A stretch of DNA of 64,000 nt from Bacillota bacterium (GTDB lineage Bacteria; Bacillota; Ch66; Ch109), in assembly GCA_013178275.1 (NCBI GenBank), contig JABLWZ010000023.1:1-64000 (forward strand), written 5' to 3'. Of the stretch, positions 10,036 to 19,522 are shown one piece after another (the first letter of the stretch is position 1; the number at the start of each line of letters is the position of its first letter). A model generated the notes under the pieces. The model searched no databases. It worked only from the letters and a program-made list of their open reading frames with translations, and was not told the origin of the DNA. The position numbers and the translations under genes were made by a program.

Positions 10036-11745
10036 GTTTTTTAACTTTTTCCTCCTGGCCCAGACCAGGTGCCGCTCCCAGTTCTGGTTATCGGCCCGGG
10101 GAAAGTCCGAGCGGTAATGCGCTCCCCGACTCTCCGTCCGGATCAAAGCCGCCCCCGCTATCAGCCGATCGAGCTGCGCCATGTTGAATACCTCCGCCTC
10201 GGCCGGGCTGGTAACCCTACCCGCGAGGGACCCCACCGCCGCCTGGAACAGTTCCCGGCTGTGCAGCAGCCCCTGAAGCCCGCGTACCAGGCCTACCTCC
10301 TCCCACATGGTCGACTGCAGCAGCTGGCGCATCTCTTCGGTTTCAATCCCCTCCAGCTGCTGGTCGATTGCGAAAGGCTCCCAGGAATAGAAGATCGGCC
10401 GTTCCCCATCCGGTCCCCAGGATACCAGGGAATCCTCGGTTTCCCAGTCCTCCCGGGCACCCTCCAATACCGCCTCCACCAGGTGCCGCCTGGCCCAGAA
10501 GGGGCTGGTTATCCATTCCGCCAGGCAGTAGCGTACGATGCGGTCCCCGAACACCAGCCCGTCCAGGAGTGAATTGCTGGCCAGCCGGTTTGCGCCATGC
10601 ACCCCGTTGCAGGCCACCTCTCCACAGGCATAGAGGCCTGGGATGTTGGTCTGGCCGTGGCTGCCGGTCCTCACCCCGCTCATGGTGTAGTGAGCCGCCG
10701 GCGCCACCGGTATCGGTGTGGTCGTGGGGTCTACCCCGTAATCAAGACACCGCCGGGTGATATTGGGAAAACGGTTCCTCACCCGCTCCGTCCCGAGGTG
10801 GCTGACGTCCAGGTATACCTGGTTGCCCCTGCCCAGCTCGGTCCAGATGGCCCGGGCGACGATGTCGCGGGGAGCCAGCTCCCCGGCCGGGTCGTACTTA
10901 TCCATGAAGCGTTTACCGTCCTGGTCCACCAGGACCCCGCCCTCACCCCTTACCGCCTCCGAGATGAGGTGTCGGGGCGCTCCCTGAATCGCGAGCGCCG
11001 TGGGGTGAAACTGGATAAACTCCAGGTCCATCAGCTGCGCTCCCGCCCGGTACGCCGCCGCCATCCCGTCCCCGGTAGCGATGGGGGGGTTGGTGGTGTA
11101 CAGAAAGAGCTGTCCCGCTCCCCCGGTGGCCAGCACTGTCACACGGCTGAGGTAGGCCGCCATGCGGCCCGCCCGGTCCAGGGTAAGGGCCCCGATGCAG
11201 CGTCCCTCCGGGTTGGTCAGCAGGTCCAGCACGAAGCAGTTCTCGACAACCTTCACCTCTCGGGACTGTCCGCACTGCCGTATCAGGGTGTTCTGGATCT
11301 CGCTCCCGGTGGCGTCGCTGGCGTGTATCACCCGCGACCGGCTGTGCGCCGCCTCCCGGGTAAAGAGGATGTTGCCCTTGTCCCGGTCGAACCTCGCGCC
11401 CATCCGCAGGAGTTCCCCGACCCGGGCCGGCCCCTCGTTGACCAGTATGTCCACCACCTGCTCGTCGCAGAGCCCCGCTCCGGCCTGCAGCGTGTCCTCC
11501 CGATGCAGTTTAGGGGAATCCTGTTCGTCCAACGCTACAGCGATTCCCCCCTGGGCAAAATAAGTATTGGTATCTTCTATCTTCTGCTTGGTGAGTACCG
11601 TGACCAGCCCGTAGTCGCTGGCCTTGAGGGCGGTGAACAGCCCTCCGATACCGCTGCCCAGCACCAGAAAGTCTGTGGTGACACACTCGATCTGGCGCGG
11701 GTCAAAGGTCATTAAAAATCGTCCGGTCAAAAATAACATCCCCAA
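10024..11745 (-). CDS. nadB: L-aspartate oxidase
   Basis: FAD enzyme that oxidises L-aspartate to iminoaspartate, the substrate of NadA. About 560-573 residues. An FAD-binding GSGIGGLFTAL motif lies near the N-terminus. The succinate-dehydrogenase-type active site is visible in DLEFIQFHPTAL and HYTMSGVRT, with a C-terminal helical domain. The start is uncertain: a TTG at 11745, a TTG at 11730 preceded by GGGGA, or an ATG at 11712 are all in frame. Cotranscribed with nadC. No nadA (quinolinate synthase) is present next to them, although nadABC is the usual clostridial set. Confidence 0.95.
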   Translation of the reverse strand: MGMLFLTGRFLMTFDPRQIECVTTDFLVLGSGIGGLFTALKASDYGLVTVLTKQKIEDTNTYFAQGGIAVALDEQDSPKLHREDTLQAGAGLCDEQVVDILVNEGPARVGELLRMGARFDRDKGNILFTREAAHSRSRVIHASDATGSEIQNTLIRQCGQSREVKVVENCFVLDLLTNPEGRCIGALTLDRAGRMAAYLSRVTVLATGGAGQLFLYTTNPPIATGDGMAAAYRAGAQLMDLEFIQFHPTALAIQGAPRHLISEAVRGEGGVLVDQDGKRFMDKYDPAGELAPRDIVARAIWTELGRGNQVYLDVSHLGTERVRNRFPNITRRCLDYGVDPTTTPIPVAPAAHYTMSGVRTGSHGQTNIPGLYACGEVACNGVHGANRLASNSLLDGLVFGDRIVRYCLAEWITSPFWARRHLVEAVLEGAREDWETEDSLVSWGPDGERPIFYSWEPFAIDQQLEGIETEEMRQLLQSTMWEEVGLVRGLQGLLHSRELFQAAVGSLAGRVTSPAEAEVFNMAQLDRLIAGAALIRTESRGAHYRSDFPRADNQNWERHLVWARRKKLKNPAG

Positions 11746-11881
11746 TCAACAACCGCTTTTAAACTGATCCAGGATGATCAAACCGGCCCAAACACATCCG
11801 GGCTGGGATTCTTTGCCCGAACTTGAAGAAGGCCCCACTATTGATGCGCCGGAAACGCGAAACATTACAGCCCGTTTCACC

Positions 11882-12256
11882 CTACTCCAAAGAGGTGCCC
11901 TTCTTGGTGCTGGTGATACGGTTATCGCCGTCCACAAAAACCAGGTCGGCCTTGTACTTCCGCGCCTCCTCCTCGGAGAAAACTCCATAGGAGATGATGA
12001 TGATGACATCGCCCTTCTGGGCCATCCGGGCAGCCGCCCCGTTCAGGCAGATAACCCCGGAACCGCGCTCCCCGCTGATAACGTAGGTCTCGAACCGGGC
12101 CCCGTTGTTGTTGTTTACGATCTGCACCTTTTCATTGGGCCAGATATTAGCTGCCTCGATCAGGTCCTGGTCGATGGTTATGCTGCCGATATAGTTCAAA
12201 TCGGCGTCCGTCACAGTCGCCCGATGGATCTTGGACTTCAGCATCGTGCGGAACAC
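11882..12256 (-). CDS. panD: Aspartate 1-decarboxylase proenzyme
   Basis: Makes beta-alanine for pantothenate. It is a pyruvoyl enzyme that self-cleaves between Gly24 and Ser25, visible in [10 protein letters not shown]. 124 residues, normal. The remaining family landmarks are [17 protein letters not shown], the Y in FETYVI, and [18 protein letters not shown]. It lies 5 bp after panC in the panG-panB-panC-panD operon. The 136 bp beyond its stop, before nadB, contains no gene and no clear promoter. Confidence 0.97.
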   Translation of the reverse strand: MFRTMLKSKIHRATVTDADLNYIGSITIDQDLIEAANIWPNEKVQIVNNNNGARFETYVISGERGSGVICLNGAAARMAQKGDVIIIISYGVFSEEEARKYKADLVFVDGDNRITSTKKGTSLE

Positions 12257-12261
12257 GTCGA

Positions 12262-13107
12262 TTACACCTCCACCACCGCGTTGTCGATCAGGCGGGTGTT
12301 CCCGAATCTGACCGCCAGGGCGATCAGGATGGGGCCAGCCAGCTCTTCCAGCGGCTTCAAACTCTCTCTGCTTACTACCTCAACATAGTCGATATCGGCC
12401 AGGGGCTCCGACTTAATGAAATCTACCATGGCCTGCCTAAGTTTGACCGCGTCGCGTTCTCCTGCCGCGATCCGCTCCCGGGCCATTCCGAGAGATTTCG
12501 AAAGCACTAGTCCCGCCCGCCGCTGCTCGTCATTGAGATAGACGTTGCGAGAACTCATCGCTAACCCATCAGATTCCCGCACGATAGGAGCTACAACGAT
12601 CTCCAGGGGCATATTCAGGTCCCTTACCATGCGCTGAATCACCGCCGCCTGCTGGGCGTCCTTCTGCCCGAACACCGCCACATCGGGCTGCACGATATTG
12701 AACAGTTTGCTGACCACGGTGGTAACCCCCCGGAAGTGCCCCGGCCGGGAAGCCCCGCAAAGACCTTCGGTAAGCTGCTCCACCTCTACGTAGCTTGCGT
12801 ACCCCTTGGGGTACATCTCCGCCACCGTGGGGGCGAAAATCGCCGCCACTCCCGCCGAAGCAGCCAGTTCAGCGTCCCGGGTCAGGTCACGGGGGTACTC
12901 CTCGTAGTCTTCTCCTATCCCGAACTGCAGGGGATTCACAAATATGCTCATTACCACGGTATCCGCAGACTCCAGGGCGATCTTCACCAGGCTCAGGTGC
13001 CCCTGGTGCAGGTACCCCATGGTGGGAACCAGCCCTACCCGCCTGCCCGCCTGCCGCTCACGCTTGACAAAATCCCTGATCCCCTTTATGTCTTTAAATA
13101 TTTCCAC
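12262..13107 (-). CDS. panC: Pantothenate synthetase (pantoate-beta-alanine ligase)
   Basis: ATP-dependent joining of pantoate and beta-alanine via pantoyl-AMP. 281 residues. It has the nucleotidyltransferase HxGH signature in [11 protein letters not shown] (His34, His37) and the KMSKS-like loop region MSSRNVYL near residue 185. FGQKDAQQ and NPLQFG line the substrate pockets. Starts 22 bp after panB and ends 5 bp before panD. Confidence 0.97.
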   Translation of the reverse strand: MEIFKDIKGIRDFVKRERQAGRRVGLVPTMGYLHQGHLSLVKIALESADTVVMSIFVNPLQFGIGEDYEEYPRDLTRDAELAASAGVAAIFAPTVAEMYPKGYASYVEVEQLTEGLCGASRPGHFRGVTTVVSKLFNIVQPDVAVFGQKDAQQAAVIQRMVRDLNMPLEIVVAPIVRESDGLAMSSRNVYLNDEQRRAGLVLSKSLGMARERIAAGERDAVKLRQAMVDFIKSEPLADIDYVEVVSRESLKPLEELAGPILIALAVRFGNTRLIDNAVVEV

Positions 13108-13129
13108 CCTTTTGCCTCCTCGGGGTCAA

Positions 13130-13960
13130 TTAGTACAGCTTGCTCAAGACCTCGTCCTTGATCCCGTAGCAGTGCTCTTCGGCCGGGAAACTTCCCGACT
13201 CCACGTCATCCTTGTAGGCCTTGAACGACTCGCGCATGATCTTGCCGATCTGGGCGTACTGCCGAACGAACTTGGCCACGTGTCCCGAAAACAGCCCCAG
13301 CAGGTCGTGGCTCACCAGCACCTGACCGTCGCATCCCGCCCCGGCCCCGATGCCGATAGTGGGGATACTGATCTCCTTGGTTATTCTCTCCGCCAGCGCC
13401 GACGGCACGCACTCCAGCACTATGGAGAAGCACCCTGCCTCCTCCAGCGCCCGGGCGTCCTCGATCAGCTTCTTGGCCGTCTCCACGTCCTTGCCCTGGA
13501 CCCGGAAGCCGCCCAACTGGTGGACCGACTGGGGGGTAAGGCCGAGGTGACCCATGACCGGGATTCCCGCCTCCACCACCGCCTTCACCACTGCCGCCCG
13601 CTCCCTGCCGCCTTCGAGCTTGACCGCCTGGGCCCCGCCCTCCTGCATGAAACGCCCCGCGTTGCGAAGCGCGTCTTCCACCGAGAGGTGGTAGGTGAGG
13701 AAAGGCATATCCCCGACCACCATGGTATTCCTGGCGCCCCGGGTAACCGCCTTGGTGTGGTGAATCATCTCCTCCATGGTTACGAACAGGGTGGTCTCAT
13801 ACCCCAGTACGACGTTCCCCAGGGAATCCCCCACCAGTATCATGTCTATCCCGATCTCGTCCATTGCCTGTGCGGTAGGAAAATCATAAGCCGTTAACAT
13901 AGTAATCTTCTGGCCTTTTTGTTTCTTCTCTCTTAGTGATACCGTAGTAGCTCTCGCCAT
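13130..13960 (-). CDS. panB: 3-methyl-2-oxobutanoate hydroxymethyltransferase (ketopantoate hydroxymethyltransferase)
   Basis: Transfers a C1 unit from methylene-THF to ketoisovalerate, giving ketopantoate. 276 residues from ATG 13960, which has GAGGTGG upstream; an in-frame ATG at 13981 overlaps the previous stop (ATGA) but lacks a ribosome site. Motifs: LTAYDFPTAQAMDE, VGDSLGNVVLGYETT, GGAQAVKLEGG, and the catalytic region GIGAGAGCDGQVLV. Translationally coupled to the upstream DUF2520 reductase gene. Confidence 0.96.
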   Translation of the reverse strand: MARATTVSLREKKQKGQKITMLTAYDFPTAQAMDEIGIDMILVGDSLGNVVLGYETTLFVTMEEMIHHTKAVTRGARNTMVVGDMPFLTYHLSVEDALRNAGRFMQEGGAQAVKLEGGRERAAVVKAVVEAGIPVMGHLGLTPQSVHQLGGFRVQGKDVETAKKLIEDARALEEAGCFSIVLECVPSALAERITKEISIPTIGIGAGAGCDGQVLVSHDLLGLFSGHVAKFVRQYAQIGKIMRESFKAYKDDVESGSFPAEEHCYGIKDEVLSKLY

Positions 13961-13977
13961 TAGGTCCACCTCTTCCG

Positions 13978-14847
13978 TCATGGTTTTAAGACCCGCAGCA
14001 TTTCCTCAGCCTTTTCTCTGGTAATTCCACCCTTCCTAACCGCCACATCCACCGTGTTCGTACCCAGTGTCCGGTAAAACTGTACCAGGTTAGTATCCAC
14101 CCCCTCCATCTGCGCTAAATGCTTGCTTATCGTTGATATATCTCCGCGGGCTATAGGCCCCGTCAAAGCCTGTGGAATGCCGATCTGCTTGATGTTGTGA
14201 AGGGTGCCCTCCACCAGCGGCAGCAGCGCTGGGAGGCACATCTCCCGGGGTATTCCGCTTATCACCAGCAGCTCGACCGCCTGGGAAACCAGGGTCACCA
14301 GGTAGTTGGAGGCGACACAGGCCCCAGCGTGGTACAGCGGCTTGGATTCCTTGCGGATGGGGAAAAACCTTCCCCCCATGGCCTCCACGATCCTCTGGGC
14401 CAGGGACATCCCTTCCGGGTCGCCCTCGATGCTGAAGATCGAGCCCGGCAGGATCTTGATCGCCTGTTCGCTGTTCGCGAACGACTGCAGCGGGTGCACC
14501 GACAGGGCAATCGCTCCCTGGGCCGCCGCCGGAGCCAGCGCCTCACTGGTAAGGGCCCCGCTCATGTGGATCACGTACTGTCCCTGGCGGAATCCGCCCT
14601 CCCTGGCTATCTCCTCCGCCGCCGGGGTGATCGCTCCGTCGTTGGTGGTCAGGAACAGGACCTCCGAGGCCTGCCCCAACTCCGCCGGCCTCCCGAAAGC
14701 CGGGACGTTAAGCGCCGAGCTTAACCGCCCCGCCTTTTCCCGGTCGAGGTCGTAAACCCCCACCAGGGTATACCCCTGCTGCTTTAGGATGGTGGCCACA
14801 GCGGTTCCCACAGTCCCCGCTCCGATGATTCCTACCTTCGGCTCCAT
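13978..14847 (-). CDS. Rossmann-fold/DUF2520 oxidoreductase, probable ketopantoate reductase (PanG-like)
   Basis: 289 residues. The N-terminal NAD(P)-binding GAGTVGTAVA motif (10-19) opens a Rossmann domain. The DUF2520 half carries SVHPLQSFAN (about 136-145) and KPLYHAGACVASNYLVTLV (about 184-202). It heads the panBCD operon and overlaps panB by up to 4 bp. No panE or ilvC is nearby, so it is the natural candidate for reducing ketopantoate to pantoate. I recall the unrelated-looking reductase PanG of Francisella as belonging to this DUF2520 group; the assignment here is inference from that and from context. Confidence 0.8.
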   Translation of the reverse strand: MEPKVGIIGAGTVGTAVATILKQQGYTLVGVYDLDREKAGRLSSALNVPAFGRPAELGQASEVLFLTTNDGAITPAAEEIAREGGFRQGQYVIHMSGALTSEALAPAAAQGAIALSVHPLQSFANSEQAIKILPGSIFSIEGDPEGMSLAQRIVEAMGGRFFPIRKESKPLYHAGACVASNYLVTLVSQAVELLVISGIPREMCLPALLPLVEGTLHNIKQIGIPQALTGPIARGDISTISKHLAQMEGVDTNLVQFYRTLGTNTVDVAVRKGGITREKAEEMLRVLKP

Positions 14848-14879
14848 CTGAGTTCCACCCCCCGTATAAAAGCCTTAGC

Positions 14880-14950
14880 TACGAAGAAAACTGGGTTCCT
14901 GCCTTCGGCAGTAACCTTAGTTGCACTTGCTTCGGAGTGCTCTTGCTTTG
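14880..14950 (+). repeat. Dispersed hairpin repeat, family C, copy 1
   Basis: Begins TACGAAGAAAACTGGG, contains the small palindromes CTGCCTTCGGCAG and GCACTTGCTTCGGAGTGC, and includes AGTTGCACTTGC. The same outline occurs in the opposite orientation at 39955-40025 and 56128-56180. Noncoding, between the fol and pan operons. Confidence 0.55.
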
Positions 14951-14966
14951 CAGTGAGAAATAATAA

Positions 14967-14993
14967 ACCTTCCGGACAAGCGTCAGGAAGGCC
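14967..14993 (-). terminator. Probable terminator between the folate operon and the pantothenate operon
   Basis: Minus strand: CCTTCC and GGAAGG form a stem around a 12-nt loop, followed by TTTATTATTT. It lies about 120 bp beyond the folBK stop and before the panG start, so it would end the folate transcript. The stem is only about 6 bp; moderate support. Confidence 0.45.
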
Positions 14994-15110
14994 TTATATA
15001 GCACTTTCCCTTCCGTCTTGGTCCTTCATGGCTACAAGCGGTTCCGGTTTGCTACAATGCTTCATTTTTTTCAGATCAATCGCGCTAACTGTCAGGGAAT
15101 ATCCTCTGCG

Positions 15111-16007
15111 TTATCGCGAATAAATTGTAACATGGCCGGGAAATTTAGACAACAGGTTGATACCCATCTTATACAAATCTTTCATAATTTCTGCAGCGGT
15201 CTTTCCATTTGGTAAAATCTGGTCGGGAGCTATCTCCGCCAGGGGTGCCAGAACGAAATCCCGTTTATACATCTCCGGGTGCGGGACCACCAGGCTCTCC
15301 AGCTCGATAGACTGCTTCCCGTAGAGCAGGATATCCAGGTCGATCGTACGCGGTCCCCACTTGACCGTGCGCTCCCGGCCCATTCCCGACTCTATCTCCC
15401 GGATAAGGTCGAGCAGTTCCAGGGGCTTTAGCATGATGGCGAGACGGGCCGCCGCGTTTATAAAGTTGCCCTGCTCCACCCCGCCCACCGGCCGGGTCTC
15501 GTAAAAGGACGATACCTGGAGCAGCCGTATCAGGGGGTGAGCCGACAAACGCCCCAGCGCCTGCCAGAGGTTGGCCTGGCGGTCGCCCAGGTTTGACCCC
15601 AGGGCCAGGAAAACCTCCACCCACTCCTTGTCTTCCACCGCTGCCCGGTACCGTTCCACTGTCACAGCGGCCCACTCCAGTAGCCCGCTGATGGGCGCCT
15701 CGGGTTTCTTTACCTTTACCCGCACCCCGACCGCAGGAAAAAGTTCCAGAACCGTCCCCGCGATCCGGTCAGCCAGGGTCTCCAGGAGTGAAAAACGCGC
15801 TCTCTCCACCAGGCGTCGGACCTCGGTATATACCTCGGCGTAGTTCACCGTGGAGTCGATATCGTCATCCAGCGCCGCGCCCCGGGGCAGCTCGATCTCC
15901 AGGTCGACCACGAACTCCTGCCCTCTCTCCCGCTCCTCGGGCAGCACTCCGTGAAACCCGAAAAACCGCATCCCCTTGAGTTCTATGGTGTCGGCCTTCC
16001 CATCCAT
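15111..16007 (-). CDS. folBK: Bifunctional dihydroneopterin aldolase / HPPK (FolB-FolK fusion)
   Basis: 298 residues from ATG 16007 (GGGGG 8 bases upstream; an ATG five codons earlier has no ribosome site). Residues about 5-118 are FolB (GMRFFGFHGVLPEER, then DSTVNYAEVY and SLLETLADRIA). Residues about 130-285 are FolK, with FLALGSNLGDR, RPVGGVEQGNFINAA, GPRTIDLDILLYG and VPHPEM. It carries out two consecutive folate steps, to 6-hydroxymethyl-dihydropterin and its pyrophosphate. Directly downstream of folP, whose product uses that pyrophosphate; the gap holds a GGCCTGG/CCAGGCC hairpin. Confidence 0.95.
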   Translation of the reverse strand: MDGKADTIELKGMRFFGFHGVLPEERERGQEFVVDLEIELPRGAALDDDIDSTVNYAEVYTEVRRLVERARFSLLETLADRIAGTVLELFPAVGVRVKVKKPEAPISGLLEWAAVTVERYRAAVEDKEWVEVFLALGSNLGDRQANLWQALGRLSAHPLIRLLQVSSFYETRPVGGVEQGNFINAAARLAIMLKPLELLDLIREIESGMGRERTVKWGPRTIDLDILLYGKQSIELESLVVPHPEMYKRDFVLAPLAEIAPDQILPNGKTAAEIMKDLYKMGINLLSKFPGHVTIYSR

Positions 16008-16058
16008 TCCGCCATCCCCCATAACCAGCAGGCCTGGAAGCAGCCAGGCCGAGTTTCG

Positions 16059-17291
16059 TTATCCCCTCACCACAGCGTCGCTCATCTTCGCCACCGCCGC
16101 CATCTCCCTGACATCGTGCACCCGGACGATATCCGCCCCGGCCGCGATCCCCAGGGCTATCGTGGCGGCGGTCCCTTCCAGCCGTTCACCCGGCGTTTTG
16201 TTCCCCAGCACCCTGCCGATAAACGACTTGCGCGAGGTCCCCAGCAGGATGGGTCTCCCCAGGCTTTTCAGTTCAGCCAGCCTCCGCAGGACCTCCAGGT
16301 TGTGCTCCGCTGTCTTGCCGAAGCCGATGCCGGGGTCGATGATGACGCGTTCGGGATTTATCCCCGCCTGTTCCGCGATCTCCAGGCTTTCCTCCAGGTC
16401 CCCGCAGATGTCGGCCATCAGGTCCTGGTAGCTGGGTTCGGGCCGGTTGTGCATGATGACCACAAAGGCATCGTGGTCCGCCACCACCCGGGCCATCTCG
16501 GGGTCGGCTTTCAATCCGCTCACGTCGTTGATTATCTTCGCCCCCATCGTCAGGGCCTGGAGGGCGATAGTCGATTTATAGGTATCGACCGAGATCGGAA
16601 TCCTCACCGTCTGGAGCAGCTGCTCCAGCACCGGGAAGACCCGCTTCCCCTCCTCTTCCTCGCTGACGTGTGGCAATGTCGGCCTCTGCGGCGAAAACGC
16701 GTTGACCACCGACCCGGGCCTGGTCGATTCCCCTCCGAGGTCCAGGATGTCCGCGCCCTCTTCCTCGATCTGCCGGCCCCTCTCCAGCGCGGCCTCGATC
16801 CGGTCGAACTGACCGCCGTCGGAAAACGAGTCGGGGGTGACGTTGAGGATGCCCATGATCAGGGTCCGCTCTCCCAGCGGCAGGCCGAGGAATGGAGCCC
16901 GCTCGACCTCGTCGGCCCCCTCCCGGGGGATCTCCTCATCGATCAGCCGCCTCAGCTGTTCCGCCAACTGCTTCAGCCCGAACGGCTGGCGGTTCAGTTT
17001 GGCGATCAGGTCGCGGTACTGCTTCAAGGTGCCCATCAGCACCACTTCCCCGGTCCCCGGCTCACCCATCACCGCCCAGCGGTCGATCGCCGCCTCGGCG
17101 CCCCGGGCCAGCATCTCCTGCTTCAGGATCAGCGCCGCCTGCGCGGAAAGACCGCGCACGTGGACCACCCTGAACCGGGCCTTGGGGGCCATGATCTCTA
17201 TCCCGCGCGGGTCGGCCCCGGTGCGTTCGAGCAGCCGTCGGGCATCCTTCAGGTTCCTGACCTCCACCAGACGAACCTTGATCTGTCCCAA
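16059..17291 (-). CDS. folP: Dihydropteroate synthase with an extra N-terminal domain
   Basis: Condenses hydroxymethyl-dihydropterin pyrophosphate with p-aminobenzoate. 410 residues from TTG 17291 (AGGAGG 9 bases upstream; a GTG two codons earlier is only 3 bases from it). The C-terminal ~270 residues are canonical FolP: MGILNVTPDSFSDGG, DLGGESTRPGS, INDVSG, VIIDPGIGFGK, GTSRKSF. The first ~130 residues form an additional domain of unknown role that plain FolP lacks; such extended forms occur in Clostridia. Upstream in-frame codons are part of a palindromic repeat and unlikely to be coding. Confidence 0.94.
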   Translation of the reverse strand: MGQIKVRLVEVRNLKDARRLLERTGADPRGIEIMAPKARFRVVHVRGLSAQAALILKQEMLARGAEAAIDRWAVMGEPGTGEVVLMGTLKQYRDLIAKLNRQPFGLKQLAEQLRRLIDEEIPREGADEVERAPFLGLPLGERTLIMGILNVTPDSFSDGGQFDRIEAALERGRQIEEEGADILDLGGESTRPGSVVNAFSPQRPTLPHVSEEEEGKRVFPVLEQLLQTVRIPISVDTYKSTIALQALTMGAKIINDVSGLKADPEMARVVADHDAFVVIMHNRPEPSYQDLMADICGDLEESLEIAEQAGINPERVIIDPGIGFGKTAEHNLEVLRRLAELKSLGRPILLGTSRKSFIGRVLGNKTPGERLEGTAATIALGIAAGADIVRVHDVREMAAVAKMSDAVVRG

Positions 17292-17311
17292 TCTCACAGC
17301 CCTCCTTTTCG

Positions 17312-17437
17312 GTAGTCGGTCGTCAGTAGTCAGTCGTCGGACTGGTGGGAATTTGCTTTCGGCAAATTCCATTTTATCGGAATCCGCGCAGCGGATTCCT
17401 TCTATTCCGACAACCGACAACTAACTACCGACCACTG
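17312..17437. repeat. Palindromic intergenic element, family B, copy 1
   Basis: The left arm has GTCGGTCGTCAGTAGTC-type tandem units and the right arm their inverted form (CCGACAACCGACAACTAAC). The centre carries two hairpins: GGAATTTGC/GCAAATTCC and GGAATCCG/CGGATTCC. It fills the gap between fhs and folP. A second copy with the same arms and the first hairpin lies at 19523-19619. No ORF; MITE-like or a REP-type element. Confidence 0.65.
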
Positions 17438-17438
17438 A

Positions 17439-19106
17439 TTAGAACAGTCCGGTGATGACCCCGTCGGCGTCGATATCGATATCCAGCGCCGCCGGGTGCT
17501 TGGGCAGACCCGGCATGGTCATGATGTTGCCGGTGATCGGGACGATGAATCCCGCTCCCGCGCTCAGGCGCACCTCCCGGACCATGATCCTGAACCCCCG
17601 CGGGCGGCCCAGCAGCCCCGCGTCGTCCGAAAGCGAGTACTGGGTCTTCGCCACACAGATAGGCAGTTTACCGTATCCCATACTGGTGAAGTTGGTCAGC
17701 GCGTTCTCCGCCTCAGGCGAGTAGTCTACCCCGTCCGCGCCGTATACCTGCTTGCAGATGGCTTCGATCTTTTCCTTCAGGGGCATTTCCAGTCCATAGA
17801 GGTAGTGGAACCCGTTCTTCTTTTCGCAGGCGGCGATAACCTTATCCGCCAGTTCCAGCCCCCCTTCGCCGCCCTTGGCGAAGACCTCCGAAAGGACCGC
17901 CTCCACTCCCAGTTCACGGGCCCGGGCCCTGACCAGCTCGATCTCCTCGTCGGTATCGGTCGGGAAGCGGTTGATGGATACCACCGCCGGCAGCCCGAAG
18001 AGGGCAATGTTCTCCAGGTGCTTCTCCATGTTCTCCAGCCCCCGGGAAACCGCCTCCAGGTTGGGCGCGGTCAGGTTGGCCTTGGCCACCCCGCCGTGCA
18101 TCTTGAGGCTGCGGATGGATATCACCAGCACCACCGCGTCGGGGCGCAGGTCGCCGATGCGGCACTTCAGGTCGAAGAACTTCTCCGCCCCCAGGTCGGC
18201 GGCGAACCCCGCCTCGGTTATCAGGTATTCGCCCAGCTTCAGCCCCATCTTGGTGGACAGGATGCTGTTGCAGCCGTGGGCGATGTTGGCGAACGGGCCG
18301 CCGTGGATAAGCGCGGGGGTGTTGTCCACCGTCTGCACCAGGTTAGGCTTGACCGCGTCCTTCATTAGCACCGCCATCGCCCCGATGCAGCCCAGGTCGC
18401 CGGCGGTCACAGCCCGGCCGTCATAGGTATAGCCGACGATGATCTTCTGTATCCGCTCCTTCAGGTCCATCAGGTCCCGGGCCAGGCAGAGGATGGCCAT
18501 TATCTCCGAGGCCACCGAGATGTCGAACCCCGACTCACGCGGAACCCCTTCGGTGCGTCCGCCCAGTCCGATGACGATCCTGCGCAGCGCCCGCTCGTTC
18601 ATGTCCATGGCGCGCCGCCAGACGATGCGGCGTGGGTCGAGGTTGTGCGGGTTGCCCTGCTGCAGGCTGTTGTCCAGCACCGCCGCCAGCAGGTTGTGGG
18701 CGGTGGTCACCGCGTGGATGTCCCCGGTGAAGTGGAGGTTGATGTCCTCCATCGGCAGCACCTGGGAGTAGCCGCCTCCCGCCGCCCCGCCTTTCAGGCC
18801 GAAGCTGGGGCCCAGCGAGGGCTCACGGATGGCCAGGATCGCCTTTTTACCCATTTTCCAGAGGGCCTGGGTGAGCCCGATGGTGTTGGTGGTCTTGCCT
18901 TCACCCGCCGGGGTGGGGGTCATGGCGGTGACCAGCACCAGCTTGCCGTCAGGCCTGTCCTTAAGCCTATGTAGTACCTCCAGCGAGATTTTGGCCTTGT
19001 AAGGCCCGTAGTACTCAAGGTCGGCCTCCTCCAGCCCGACCTGCCTCCCCACCTCCTGGATGGGAAGCAGCTTGGTCTGTTGAGAAATCTCGATATCAGT
19101 CTTCAA
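17439..19106 (-). CDS. fhs: Formate-tetrahydrofolate ligase
   Basis: ATP-dependent formylation of THF; in anaerobes it is the entry of formate into the methyl branch of the Wood-Ljungdahl pathway or the exit in syntrophic formate production. 555 residues, full length. The P-loop [11 protein letters not shown] is at 63-73; other family landmarks are [23 protein letters not shown] and the C-terminal [15 protein letters not shown]. It starts at TTG 19106 with AGGAGG 8 bases upstream; that ribosome site overlaps the stop of the thioesterase gene, so the two are coupled. Confidence 0.97.
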   Translation of the reverse strand: MKTDIEISQQTKLLPIQEVGRQVGLEEADLEYYGPYKAKISLEVLHRLKDRPDGKLVLVTAMTPTPAGEGKTTNTIGLTQALWKMGKKAILAIREPSLGPSFGLKGGAAGGGYSQVLPMEDINLHFTGDIHAVTTAHNLLAAVLDNSLQQGNPHNLDPRRIVWRRAMDMNERALRRIVIGLGGRTEGVPRESGFDISVASEIMAILCLARDLMDLKERIQKIIVGYTYDGRAVTAGDLGCIGAMAVLMKDAVKPNLVQTVDNTPALIHGGPFANIAHGCNSILSTKMGLKLGEYLITEAGFAADLGAEKFFDLKCRIGDLRPDAVVLVISIRSLKMHGGVAKANLTAPNLEAVSRGLENMEKHLENIALFGLPAVVSINRFPTDTDEEIELVRARARELGVEAVLSEVFAKGGEGGLELADKVIAACEKKNGFHYLYGLEMPLKEKIEAICKQVYGADGVDYSPEAENALTNFTSMGYGKLPICVAKTQYSLSDDAGLLGRPRGFRIMVREVRLSAGAGFIVPITGNIMTMPGLPKHPAALDIDIDADGVITGLF

Positions 19107-19110
19107 ATAC

Positions 19111-19509
19111 TCAACCTCCTAGTTTGGCCTGATTGCGGGCCATAAACTTGTCCATCTGGACTATAAAACGCTCATGGGTACCTTTTCCCACCGGCTCCTT
19201 GTCGTCAAAGGCCTCGACCGCCAGGGTCAGTTTCCGGCCCTCCACCTTGACCAGTTCCGCCCTGGCGGTGACCGTCATACCGACCGGGGTAGCCGCGGTG
19301 TGATCGATGGCGATGCTGACGCCCACGGTGCAGTGCCCCTCCGGCAGGTAGGGGTCCACCGCCTTAATGGAGGCCCCTTCCATCAGGCCTACCAGGGCCG
19401 GCGTAGCGTAAACCGGCACATCGCCGCTGCCGTACTTGATGGCGGTATTCTCGGTCGTGACCAGTTCCCGCTTTTCTCCGATAGTACCGGTCTTCAGATT
19501 GATATCCAC
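19111..19509 (-). CDS. Hotdog-fold thioesterase of the fluoroacetyl-CoA thioesterase (FlK) type
   Basis: 132 residues. Spacing of Thr36, Glu44 and His70 ([10 protein letters not shown], then IAIDH) equals that of the FlK catalytic triad (Thr-8-Glu-26-His), so it is an acyl-CoA hydrolase by family. The substrate is unknown; fluoroacetate resistance should not be assumed, since this family is broadly distributed in Clostridia. Coupled to fhs by overlap of its stop with the fhs ribosome site. ATG start preceded by GGAGG. The gap to ndk contains a palindromic element. Confidence 0.85.
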   Translation of the reverse strand: MDINLKTGTIGEKRELVTTENTAIKYGSGDVPVYATPALVGLMEGASIKAVDPYLPEGHCTVGVSIAIDHTAATPVGMTVTARAELVKVEGRKLTLAVEAFDDKEPVGKGTHERFIVQMDKFMARNQAKLGG

Positions 19510-19522
19510 GGTATACCTCCTT

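Noticed and set aside
15951-17315. 454-codon plus-strand open frame
   Set aside because: Antisense shadow of folP; composition biased and no motif.
19111-19509. Fluoroacetate-resistance function for the FlK-type thioesterase
   Set aside because: Catalytic residues match, but the family is widespread in Clostridia and the neighbours (fhs, ndk) give no hint of organofluorine metabolism.
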